This document shows positions 11,914-21,457 of a stretch of DNA of 64,000 nt, one piece after another. How positions within the stretch are numbered: the first letter of the stretch is position 1; every line of letters begins with the position of its first letter. Under the pieces are notes generated by a model. The model worked only from the letters and a program-made list of their open reading frames with translations, did not search any database and was not told the DNA's origin. Made by a program: the position numbers and the translations under genes. The DNA comes from Paraphoma chrysanthemicola (taxonomy: Eukaryota; Ascomycota; Dothideomycetes; Pleosporales; Phaeosphaeriaceae): assembly GCA_020744225.1 (NCBI GenBank), contig JAGMWG010000028.1, forward strand, positions 280,609-344,608, given 5' to 3'.

Positions 11914-12424
11914 CTAGACAGCCTGAATGTGTATTCGAGCTGAGGAGTAGTGCTTGTGCTCTTCTACTACGAAATAGATAAAGCGATCCTGCGTGCCGTT
12001 CAACCAGTCTTTCCAAAGGCTTTTTGGTTTAACGGTTACGTCACCGAGAGCGACGTAGAGTGAGCAAGGCAGGAAGAATCGAGAACGACGGAGATCCAGC
12101 ATGGCGCGGGTCATGCAGAGCGATAGAAAACTGCGCGATGAGACCAAAGTAGCGAACACCGCCAAGCCATCTCCGTAACCAGCTGGTTACGGAAATGGCT
12201 TGGCAAGATCAACATGCGCCACTGATGGCTACCCAGGTACCCACAAGCTCTGAGACAGGGATTCGCGTGCATAATGACATATCATAGCATTCGTGCCCCT
12301 GATCTAGGAGTATAGATTGCTGACCTGCAATCCGATGTTGTACCACGCGCTGCACTCGCGCGGGCCACAGGATCTGCCGCGTCGAGGGTATCTCCAATGT
12401 ACAGGAGCGAGCTGATGATTGCAT
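11914..12424 (-). pseudogene. Broken partial copy of the 39.7-kb orphan gene
   Basis: Minus-strand translation reads CSLYVALGDV, KDWLNGTQDRFIYFVVEEHK and HYSSARIHIQA, matching CSLYVALSGA, KDWLNGTHDRFIYFVVEKDK and HYSSVQIHIKA of the plus-strand gene at 39719..42569. Upstream nucleotides also align (TGTCATTATGCACGCGAATC versus TGTCTTTATGCACACGAATC). The copy covers only the first part of the parent, is frameshifted, and carries TAA where the intact gene has CAA. It is a segmental duplicate that has lost function. Confidence 0.75.
12161..12204. repeat. 44-bp near-perfect palindrome
   Basis: Arms GCCAAGCCAT/ATGGCTTGGC and CCGTAACC/GGTTACGG flank a central AGCT, with a single mismatched pair. It lies inside the broken gene copy. 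The corresponding 44 bp of the intact gene (39923..39966) has the same outer arms but a much weaker centre. Confidence 0.8.
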
Positions 12425-12457
12425 GGCTGAGCGTCGTTCATCTGCAAGGCCAAAACA

Positions 12458-12558
12458 TCCTCCATCTTTGCCTTACCGCCCCTCAGTCCTCCATCTTTGC
12501 CTTACCGCCCCTCAGTCCTCCATCTTTGCCTTACCACCCTTCGGTCTTCGCCTTACCG
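12458..12558. repeat. 29-bp tandem repeat, three copies and a partial fourth
   Basis: Two identical 29-bp units (12458..12486, 12487..12515) begin TCCTCCATCTTTGCCTTACC. A third diverged copy (12516..12544) and a fragment follow. The block sits just 5' of the ATG at 12611, so it may lie in the 5' UTR or promoter of that gene. Confidence 0.85.
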
Positions 12559-12610
12559 TCTATTGGTCTTCACCGGAGTCCTTCTGCAGCAAGATTTGCC
12601 TTCTGACGCC

Positions 12611-13180
12611 ATGGCATCACCTGCAACTGATGCTGCGCTGTCTTCATCTACTGGTGGCAATGGGCGTGTCCAACCAAATGCTTCCAGCACAGATCACGTA
12701 CTCGAGTACGGAGAATTTACGATTATCCTGCCAAAGGAATTGGCTCCCTATCATACGTTCCTCATAGCCAGGCAAAAGTACGCCATTGACCAAGGCGCGG
12801 TGTACGATGTCACCCAAAGTACCCTCGTGTGCTCGCTGGCATGGACTCTTGAAGACGATCGAAGGACATGCGCACATGTTAATCTCTCCCCTGTCCAAAG
12901 AGACAAGGTACCCTACGAGAGTAATGATCACGTGGCTCTCTTCTTGAAAGACGGTCTTGTTGTGGCAGGCGTATTCCTTTGCTCGATTTCGCGGCTGCGG
13001 ATTGCACGCATCGCTCACCACCTTGAAGATCCCGGCTGGTATGGTTTTTTTGCCTGGTACGAATCTCAATTTCATCCTTCAGGGATAATGCTAACTGGTG
13101 GGAAAGTCTCAGGCGCAACGAACTCAAAATCAGGCATAGCAAACTCAAAGTCAGCCTCAGCAAAACCGAACACGACCTAA
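12611..13180 (+). CDS. Orphan 189-aa protein
   Basis: Single exon from ATG 12611 (MASPATDAALSSSTGGNG) to TAA 13180. The frame is open further upstream through the pyrimidine-rich repeat, but MASPAT is the first start with a good context (GCCATGG). The middle is folded-looking (EYGEFTIILPKELAPYHTFL, FFAWYESQFHPSG) with a hydrophobic strand VALFLKDGLVVAGVFLC. The tail is low-complexity and lysine/serine-rich. No recognised domain. Confidence 0.55.
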   Translation: MASPATDAALSSSTGGNGRVQPNASSTDHVLEYGEFTIILPKELAPYHTFLIARQKYAIDQGAVYDVTQSTLVCSLAWTLEDDRRTCAHVNLSPVQRDKVPYESNDHVALFLKDGLVVAGVFLCSISRLRIARIAHHLEDPGWYGFFAWYESQFHPSGIMLTGGKVSGATNSKSGIANSKSASAKPNTT

Positions 13181-13266
13181 AAGCTGTGCGTTGTCTCTGC
13201 ATTTGCAATATTGTATAGCACTAATATGCATAGATCGAACTCAATTTTGCGGATGACCTCCAAGCG

Positions 13267-13892
13267 ATGACTGCAATGACAACGTCAACCACATTACAAA
13301 TAGCTTCCGCACTACCCTCGCCAACAAACTTAGTTGGCGATAGGAAAAGAAAAAGACGGGATTCAGAAGCAACATTTCAGCAAGCAGCACAACGGAGGAA
13401 AGACGAGGAAGCTGTATTGACACACCCAAACGCAGGGCTGGGAGAGGAGAGTCATTCGGGCGCGGGCGACACATCATGGCAAGCCAATGAGTCGGTCTCA
13501 TACATGACAGAATTTTTAGTTCCGGTGGGATATGCAGAGTTCCTCACACAGATTGGTAAGGCTGACACGCTTAGAACACCTTGTCACCAACAACCGGCAG
13601 CACAACGCACTTAGACGGACGCCCGGTAACAACGAGCGCACAACCGGCTACTATCTCGATACAACATTACCAGACACCACCACAAGAAGAATTACAAGAG
13701 GACAACACCGAAAGCAAGGCTGTCGGATTCACGCTAGACGAAATCTGTAGCTCCTCGAACTTCAGCATCTTTATGCCACCGTCGACCGCTGAATTCGACG
13801 AGCTCATTGACAGATGGTCTCTCCAAGCTCTTCAATCGAAAACCCTGGACAACTTCCAACATGGGGAATTGTGTACAGGTTGGCCATCCTAA
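13267..13892 (+). CDS. Orphan 188-aa nuclear-type protein sharing a C-terminal motif with the 6.4-kb pseudogene
   Basis: Exons 13267..13555 and 13615..13892 (GTAAGG donor, TTAG acceptor) sum to 567 nt. The N-terminus carries a basic cluster GDRKRKRRDS that could be a nuclear localisation signal. The C-terminus reads GFTLDEICSSSNFSIFMPPS and EFDELIDRWSLQAL. The shared segments VTTSA and TLDEIC.xSxFS also occur after the Zn2Cys6 relic at 6.0-6.7 kb, and nucleotides around GGTAACAACGAGCGCA match. No zinc cluster is present here, so this is either a regulator fragment that survived or a small adaptor. Function unknown. Confidence 0.55.
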
Positions 13893-14334
13893 GCATCAGG
13901 GTTTGGGCAGCAGCTACACGAAGGGCAAGAGCTCTCCCTTCAAAGTTTACAACTTCAATATACTTATGTAATTAATTCACGTGCAAGAATATTTCAACTG
14001 CTGATCGGAATACACTCTTGTTTGGTGACGAGTCACGTGGCGCATAATTGATCTCCGTCGAGGATTTCGAGCTGGAGCTGCATGAGCGCTTTCAGCCTAG
14101 TTTTGCGGGACGTCTCGCACCTGCCTTCCTGGACCGATCTCCGTCCAAACGAAATAGGTTATCTCAACGCCAGGTCATTTCTTTTAAAGCACGCTGATAG
14201 CCCTTAAATTCCATAGTTATGGCTTCGAGAGGCAGCCTCCAGCACATGACGCAAATGCAAAGTAACGCTCCGCACTCTAACACCTATGGACGATTCGCCC
14301 CTCCCCCTCCACCTCCCTCCCCTTCCTCCCCAAC
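13893..14334. promoter_or_regulatory. Intergenic; polypyrimidine tract before the hydrolase gene
   Basis: No gene is seen. The last ~40 bp before ATG 14335 are almost pure C/T (CCCCTCCACCTCCCTCCCC), a common feature of fungal promoters and 5' UTRs. Confidence 0.4.
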
Positions 14335-15616
14335 ATGACACAGCAAGATAATCGCAACAGGCCTACGAAAGAGGAAATCGAGGCCTTCAGAATCAAAGCA
14401 AGATGTTGTGCCGAATTACACAAGGTATTTTGGGAATTGTGCACGCCTAAAGAGTTTGAGCAAACAGGTCAGGAGATCTTTGGAGGAACTCATCATGCGG
14501 AAAGAATCCTCTCAGAATTCAAAATGTATCATGAAGTTTACGAGGTTGTGTGGCCTGACGAAGCCCAATGTCCTGCTTGGGGTCGTGCTATCGCCAAAGA
14601 GGAGTTCGGTCATGATATCGAAGCTCGCTTGGAAGCTTTTATAGCAATTCCAAACCGTCTACTCCATGTTACGATGCCGACCCGCTTAGGAATGGCTATT
14701 CGTATGCCAGGCGGAGGAGGAGTAAGCTACACCATCCACCGTCCTGCAGTAATGCTTGACTAACAGTATGAAATAGACTACAGGGCATTCGAACACTCCA
14801 AAATGGGAATGTCAAGCCGATCATGAGTTCATCTTGGAAGCGGGCGACATGTTCGGCGTGAGTACTTCGCTACTCTCCATACTGGAGGCGGGTGAAGAGA
14901 AAAGGGACCAAAGTGCCAGAAGTTTCGCCACCTTCATCTTATCGAAGCTTGAGTCTGTTCTGAAGAGGGCCAATCCTTTTCTGGCCATCGCCTGGGAAAA
15001 TCTCTACCTCTTCGGTATCAGCTACGGGGCCTCTGCAGCCATGCTAGTCTATAAGGACATATGTACTCGTCAAGACGAATGGCCTCCCGGTTTCTGTATC
15101 ACGCATGCCATGTTCCGCTGCCCTCTTCTGGATTACTATTATCGGGAGGACATATTTTACATGGGCATTGTTATCTCCAAAGAGCGAGCAGTTCGGGATG
15201 CCAAAGCCATTTTCGCTATCAAACAGAAGCTTCCTTTTCTCGTCTATCGAGCGGGAACTCATCCGCCTACAGCCATGTGGCCAGCACACGTCATTCCAAG
15301 AGCAAATATGTGGAGTCGTTTATGGGGTCCAAAGTCTATGTTGACTTTGATCGAGGAGTCTCCGGATTTTCCTATGCCGACGAAATTCGGTCTGTGGCAT
15401 GGTACAGAAGATAGTAACGTGCCTTTCGAGCAAACGTTGGCAGCTGGAGATCTCTTTTGTCGCAAGGGAAGCCCAGACGTAACTGTATATCTCGAGGAAG
15501 GCAAACCGCATGCCTGGGACTACGAAGAGTCTCTTACGGCCGAGAAGCGAGAATTTTTGAATAAAAGGGGAGCCACAGCTAGCAGCGGCCTCAAGATTGT
15601 TCGCCTCAGGTTTTAG
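14335..15616 (+). CDS. Alpha/beta-hydrolase (carboxylesterase/lipase-like), 408 aa
   Basis: Exons 14335..14721 and 14777..15616 (GTAAGC donor, GAAATAG acceptor) sum to 409 codons. The nucleophile elbow GISYGAS, an acid loop HGTEDSNVP and a C-terminal KPHAWDYEE supply a plausible Ser-Asp-His triad in canonical order. The oxyanion-hole region is MPGGGGTTGHS, formed exactly across the splice; related fungal hydrolases usually have HGGG, so the histidine is replaced here by proline. There is no signal peptide, so it is probably intracellular. The substrate cannot be inferred, and no biosynthetic neighbours are present. Confidence 0.75.
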
Positions 15617-15993
15617 ATTGTTATCTTTCATGGCCATATTTCCCAATTCAGGAACCCAGAAGTGTTGCGTGAGTCAAGTGAAGACTAAGTCCTACTTGCT
15701 GATGTTACGACGTTGGCGCTGAGTCTGCATCGCCCAACAGACCTGGTATCAATGAAAGTTGCTCCGAGACGTTTGATCAATTTGGCGAGGGGGCTAGTGG
15801 CGAGATCAATGAGACCACTTTTAGCTAATCATAATTCACCCTGGCGTAGGGGTCTATTGATTGAAATTGTATGACGTCTTGGTCAGGGCACGAGTCGAAC
15901 GCGGTCCGCGTTCCGACTTGGAAGCACATTTAGCTACTCGAATTTCCAGCCTTACCCTTCTTTCTACTCCTCTCTCCTGCACTGAATCCCATC
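15617..15993. other. Intergenic, no gene seen
   Basis: 377 bp without a supported frame. It ends in a C/T-rich run (TTCTTTCTACTCCTCTCTCC) shortly before ATG 15994, consistent with a fungal promoter. Confidence 0.4.
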
Positions 15994-16629
15994 ATGGATG
16001 AATCTGGTCGTGATGTCAAAAAGAGGTAATCATTTTGTGTGGTCCATCCTTCGAACGCTCACGCAACATCCAGGAAATTGGGCATGGCCTATAACGTGGA
16101 GTGCAAATCAGAATATCATACTTCACTCGGACTTCACACGCAAGCGAGCTACAGAAGTCTGGGTCGAGCTTTGAAGATAGATCAGAAAAGTCAGACAGTC
16201 AACGTTGTTTTGGACATCAGAGAGACTCAAGACCGGACCATTGTGCTGGAAGGACACTTCAATGGCATCTTGGCTTACATTCCGGTCACCAGCGCCATGC
16301 CGATCGGCCTCGACGTACAGGATGGTTCTTCTGTAGTGAAAGTCCTGGAGTGTCTAAGCATATGGGTCCACTATAACCCAAGCTGTGAGGGTCTCAGCAA
16401 GATCTTGCACCAACTCTTGGATTGGATAACGATTTTCTCGAATGCAGTCGACGATGGTCCAACAAAATGGCGTCTGGAAGCTCTGACTTGTATTGGACGA
16501 GGCATCCGTCTACGGTCAGGTGAGACAGTACTTCTCAGATATTCACAAGGAGGAACGTGGCTTGTCACTTCTTATAATGATGGCAAGTCATTCATCGTGA
16601 CTGACAATGATATTGCTCGTCCGCCATAA
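15994..16629 (+). CDS. Orphan 195-aa protein, two exons
   Basis: Exons 15994..16025 and 16074..16629 sum to 588 nt. The short first exon (MDESGRDVKK) was found by following GTAATC..CATCCAG, which joins in frame at RKLGMAYNVECKSEYHTSLG. The body is predicted to be globular and beta-rich (VNVVLDIRETQDRTIVLEG, GGTWLVTSYNDGKSFIVTD). No domain recognised. Confidence 0.6.
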
Positions 16630-17687
16630 GTAATTGACAACTTGAGAATTTTGCGGGTTAGGCGCTGATCAAATACACAGATTCTTCGAATGAGCCAACC
16701 CTTCAACAGGCTCAAGCAATGTGCAGAGTCCGGCTTGACACTGAAATATGCTTTGTCATGTACTTCGTTGTACCGGACACCTTGGACTGGGGGAAAGTGA
16801 GCACATTGGATGAGATCAATAGCTGTCGGGTTCTAGATATCAGTACAGTGGTTGTTTCCACACCCTTGCTCTCCACCAAGCGATGATACGGCCACAATTC
16901 GATTTTAAAACTTATCGAGCTCATAACTAGCACAGAGTCAGTACGAATTACGCGAAGACGTGAGAGCTGATCTGAATATTGCCTGTGACGCAATCAAAAA
17001 CACAAAAGGCAGGCCCAGCAGTATGCATGCGAGACTACACAATATGCAATGCGCGCATTGCCATGCACGCTGGGCAATGCACGCTAATGCACGCGGCAAT
17101 GCATGCTAAAGCAAGCAGTAGTGTTTCGTCAAAAGAATATGCCAAAGGTATGTCAAAGTAGTTCACAATGCATGCTCTGGCGGTTCAGAATTCCTTAGCC
17201 GCGCAGCAAATGCAGAAACCACGGAGCTCTACAGTGATCCAGAACCCAAAATGTCTGAAGTATGGTGGTAACTGCTGCCAAGCTCGCGCTGTGTGATTTG
17301 CCTTTGCCTCGAACAATATCTCATTTCATGCAGCCATTGTCGCAGCGGCATCCGCGCCATCTCGCCTATCCTTCCCGATGACCGCCCTCAAATCCTGTCC
17401 GTTAGTCGAGAGCGCATCACAAATCAGGTTTGGTGTTATGCTCCACCATCCACGAGAACTCTCACTAAGATAGAAGCGGCGTCATGGCCGGTCGAGCTAG
17501 GATACGGGTTGCATGCAGAGTGATGGTTGGTATCTGATTACAATGCACGGAGCGTATCACGCTCGCTTAACTTTGCCGAGCTGATTGAGACGACGTTCTG
17601 ATGGACACGCAGCAATGTCACGGTCCCATGTTCATGCCAATGTACGTTGCGTCTGGAATCCTTGTTGTTGCGAGTCAACCCTTCACC
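16630..17687. other. Intergenic with a cluster of GCAATGCACGC-type repeats
   Basis: No convincing gene. Between 17040 and 17110 the motif TGC-AATGC / GCATTGC is repeated about five times, including both orientations (GCGCATTGCCATGCACGC, GGGCAATGCACGC, GGCAATGCATGC). The short ORFs at 16979..17161 and 17293..17523 look like by-products of this composition. Confidence 0.5.
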
Positions 17688-17909
17688 ATGAAGATTCTGT
17701 TGAGATTCTCGCTTGCCATTACCCTTTGTAGTGTTGCTTGCGAGTTATCTACTGCTTCCGATGCCCTGACAATTGCTACATACGGCCTTGGTAATGCTGA
17801 CTGGTCAAGGGTATCATTTCTTGTTATCTCAAGCACAAATCGTACACTCCTACTGCAACCATACCAAGAAGCCTTGATTGGTAATTCAACAATCTCCGCA
17901 CGAAGGTGA
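17688..17909 (+). CDS. Candidate small secreted protein, 73 aa
   Basis: From ATG 17688 the frame begins MKILLRFSLAITLCSVACEL, a basic start followed by a hydrophobic core typical of a signal peptide, with possible cleavage after STASDA. The mature part (about 47 aa) has no cysteine pattern and an N-glycosylation site NST. The frame also opens further upstream without a better start. An intron inside it cannot be excluded. This could be an effector-like protein or chance. Confidence 0.35.
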   Translation: MKILLRFSLAITLCSVACELSTASDALTIATYGLGNADWSRVSFLVISSTNRTLLLQPYQEALIGNSTISARR

Positions 17910-18017
17910 TCTTCCCAGGTTTACGTCTTACGTTCCCCCCTCGGAGACAAGGGCGCTTTTTCCCAGGATTCTTGTACGCCACATTACCTTGGCAGCACTT
18001 TTAGCCTGACTTTCACA

Positions 18018-19373
18018 ATGACAGACATAGATTTCTCTAGCATGCCATATTTCTTTCCAACTGTGGCAGCGAGTCTGCTTAAGAATCGAATCGCTCGTCG
18101 TGTCGTTTCCATCGGAGGTATTCTCGTCGTAGGGCTACAATTGTCCCAGGGTCAGTGGGGGTTGTTCGAACACGTTGTCCCTTCAATTGAGATTTCACAT
18201 ACGCAAGAAACATACCCCGCTGTTCTGGACTGGGCTACATACAAGTTCGGTAACGCTAGAAAGCTACGAGCCGTACCGAACGATCATTCACGACAGGAAA
18301 GACTGGGAGCAAACGAGTCGCACGATCAGTCGTACAAGAGAGGATACAAGCTATTTTATGAGCCATTTGGTGGTCGGTTTTGGTTCCGTCGGCGCGGTCA
18401 CTTGTTCTATCTCGAACGCACAGAAACCGCCGGTACTTTATTCGGCCAAGGGAAAGAAGAAAAAATCACTCTTGGTGTGATCCATTGGTCTTCGGAGCCA
18501 GTGAAGACCCTGATCCAGGAGATCATAGACGCTGATTGGGAGGAAGGAGCCCGTAACACACCAGTCCACTATCCCCGCGATCCCACTCGGCTCCCAGGTA
18601 CCTGGAAGGAATTTTCAAGCAGACGATCTCGAAATCTGGATAGTGTTGTACTCGATGCAGAGAAGAAGAAAAGCTTACTTGAAGACTTAAATGCCTTTCA
18701 CGAACCAGGGGCAAGCAAATATTATGCTAAGAGACACATTCCTTACCGCCGAGGCGTCCTCTTCCATGGGCCACCAGGAACTGGGAAAACAAGCTTAGCC
18801 ATGGCTATAGCTGCTGAGTATCGACTACCAATCTATGTCATCCCTCTTTCGGATGGCGGCATTACAGACTATTCTTTTCCGATGTTTCTGCGAACCCTAC
18901 CTGAACGGTGCTTGCTTTTATTGGAAGATATAGATTCCGCGGGCATTGTATCAGCTGAGGAGGCAAAGCCAATGAGATCGGCCGATCCTGGACAGTCAGG
19001 GGGAGTCTTGACACGGACTGGTTTCATCAACGGCCTCGACGGAGTCACCACTCCAGAGGGCTTTGTCAGCATAATGACGACGAATCATCTGGAGAAACTT
19101 GATCCCGCCATGATCCGAGCCGGTCGAGTTGACTTTACCCTGGAAATTTCTCTGGCCACGAAGGATGATGCTCGACAAATGTTCATAAATATGTATGGCA
19201 GTTCTCCGGAACTTGACAAAATGGCCGAGTTGTTCAAAAATGCGATTCCGGAGAACAGCTTTTCTGCTGCAGATCTTCAAAATTTCATGATGGTCAACAA
19301 AGATCCGGCCCAAGCGGCGCGTGAGGTGGGTGTTTGGGTAGAAGCACGACGAACATCGAAGGAGGTCAGCTAG
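18018..19373 (+). CDS. BCS1-like AAA ATPase, 451 aa
   Basis: Intronless gene. An N-terminal hydrophobic helix (VVSIGGILVVGLQL, about residue 30-43) precedes a BCS1-N-like region, then an AAA core with Walker A GPPGTGKTS (about residue 251), Walker B LLLLEDIDSAG, sensor MTTNH and arginine-finger region IRAGRVDFTLEI. Canonical Bcs1 sits in the mitochondrial inner membrane and translocates folded Rieske protein. Filamentous fungi carry many divergent paralogs of unknown role, and the accessory setting favours a paralog over the housekeeping gene. Length is slightly short for the family but the ATPase residues are intact. Confidence 0.9.
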   Translation: MTDIDFSSMPYFFPTVAASLLKNRIARRVVSIGGILVVGLQLSQGQWGLFEHVVPSIEISHTQETYPAVLDWATYKFGNARKLRAVPNDHSRQERLGANESHDQSYKRGYKLFYEPFGGRFWFRRRGHLFYLERTETAGTLFGQGKEEKITLGVIHWSSEPVKTLIQEIIDADWEEGARNTPVHYPRDPTRLPGTWKEFSSRRSRNLDSVVLDAEKKKSLLEDLNAFHEPGASKYYAKRHIPYRRGVLFHGPPGTGKTSLAMAIAAEYRLPIYVIPLSDGGITDYSFPMFLRTLPERCLLLLEDIDSAGIVSAEEAKPMRSADPGQSGGVLTRTGFINGLDGVTTPEGFVSIMTTNHLEKLDPAMIRAGRVDFTLEISLATKDDARQMFINMYGSSPELDKMAELFKNAIPENSFSAADLQNFMMVNKDPAQAAREVGVWVEARRTSKEVS

Positions 19374-20016
19374 TTATAGTTCACTCGGAAGGCTTTGGAG
19401 TTGGGGATAATAATTTAGCTTTCGCATCGAAGTACAATGTTTGCGTTGCGCACTTCCAACTTCGCGATTCACTTCAAGCGGTGAGGTGTGGACATAGATT
19501 CTAAATCTTGCACGCAAGGCAGGCCGGACTTACACGATGTAATGTGCGTGTGACGAACTTGCGTCATTCCTATGTATCTACTAGCTGCATCGAGTCTAAA
19601 TGCGCTGGGACCGGCAGGCTCACCGGTCATGAAGCTAAGAGTCATCGTAATAATCACATTTAGTAGCTCGCTTGTGCCTTGAATTTGAGCAACGGATATT
19701 CACTTGTAAGAGTTCAGAGACTTGACTTGCGTCCTAATGAATTGTCTGTGTGGCGTCGAACAAGGAGGAGGAATAGGAAGTTTGGTATGGTGTTGCGTAA
19801 GTAAGGTTTCCTTACTCTATTGGATTCTCGGCTATGCACATCTCGGACTACATTGCTCATGGATGGATCTTAGTGCCAATGCGGTGACGGGCCACAAAAT
19901 AGCAACCAAGACTCCTGCCGTGGCTGTGGACATCCTTCCCCTATCAGAAGAGATCATGCTCCCCTTACGATAACATTCGACTCTTCAGATCTGAGTCAGA
20001 TTTTGGTAGGTGATTC
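19374..20016. other. Intergenic, no gene seen
   Basis: 643 bp with only short unsupported frames (for example 19722..19973). Confidence 0.4.
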
Positions 20017-21392
20017 ATGTTCCTACTTGATTATTCTTACCTGCTGAAGGAGCTCGTCAAATCAATCCGCCGAGTGTGTGAGGAAGAAAATTACCATCCC
20101 ACAATCACCATAGTATGTTCCTTATGTACACAAAGTAATTTGCATTGATCTTTGCAGGGAGAATCTTTCCTCACTGTATCTGCTGCGAGCACAAAGATTG
20201 TGCAGATCTGTGGGGATTATACCAAAACAGCCTCTGCGATTGTACAGAGTCGTGGCTAGAGAGTCGCTGTCAACATAACGAGTACGCCCCATCGTAGATG
20301 TTTGATCGTTCAGTACGTATGTACGCTGTCATAGTTATTTGGTAATGCACTTTGCGATGTGCTGCACATTGAACACTGGATGGTAACTTAGTCATCGAGT
20401 GGGGTTGCACGGGCACGTTTCTTCATCACGAAGCAGCAAGTGCCTGGCTCAGAGCACTACAGGCTAGACCGGGCAGAAATTGTAGCTGTATGTCAGGCCC
20501 TTGGCGCCAGCGCAGTTCTGTCTCTTGCGGGTATTGTTTGTGATCTACATTGACATTGACCATTCGCCCGAGCCGAAACTTTCTTTCGTATACCTTGACT
20601 GATCTTTACAGCAGAAAGCTATCAGGGACTTAAGTCTGCTGAAGTAATGGTCCGAGGTGCACAGCAGATTCATGGAGACAATCTATTAGAAATAGAGAGA
20701 AGTCCCAGCCGCACTTTGTAGAAGCTACGAGACTCATTCGAGGATTATCTCACTTTCGTACCTGCGAATCGGTCGGACAATAGTAGAGTGATGAGAGCGA
20801 GTGCGCTTCCTGTGGGTTGATACCTGGCGATCAATATTAAGATGAAAGTAAAGGACTAACTTACCCATGTCAACAGGTCTTGATAGGGCTGAGCTGTCAG
20901 ACCATGACAACGATGACTTTGATGATGACTGGATCGATCATACTCATGGAGTACTCACCAGTCGTGGCAAGCGAGACCATGGTTCTCAGTGCCGCACTAG
21001 ACCTCATCGGCAAAGCCTCACACAGCTCACTCGCGTCTTGCGCTGATGAGCTTGATCAAGCTAATCTTGCCATCGCTCATGCGCTTCTTCTGCTCAAAAG
21101 AAGCAATATAAAGGCTGGGAACCATGAGTTGGATAGCTTTGCTGGTGAGATGACAGACGCTATCACGTCTCAAGACACTAGTGCGCAAACTCAGCCTACT
21201 AGCATAGAGACCAAAAATGCACCAGAGAAGTACAAGGCATTGATCTGTAGGCCTGAGAATGTTATCGCACAGTTTGTTCAGAAGTTGGTTACTTCAAGAC
21301 TGATGGGGTCGGACCGTAGAGATGAACAGAATGACCTGCGCAGGGCTATCATCGCGAACAGCCCTACCCTATATAAGTGCTTACCGCAGTAA
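20017..21392 (+). CDS. Six-exon orphan, 294 aa
   Basis: Proposed exons 20017..20112, 20158..20241, 20392..20530, 20612..20701, 20877..20960 and 21001..21392 sum to 885 nt with phase kept at every junction; the 150-bp second intron is the least certain. The product starts MFLLDYSYLLKELVKSIRRV and includes RLDRAEIVAVCQALGASAVL. A very acidic patch SDHDNDDFDDDWIDHTHG follows, then long helices (DELDQANLAIAHALLLLKRS). The 20904..21000 stretch is open in two frames, so the last intron (40 bp) deserves checking. No known domain. It ends 66 bp before the convergent JmjC-SET gene. Confidence 0.5.
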
Positions 21393-21457
21393 ACTACTGC
21401 AACTTTTACGATATGGCCCCAATCAAAGAGGCCAAACCCCTGAGCACTGACTGATCG

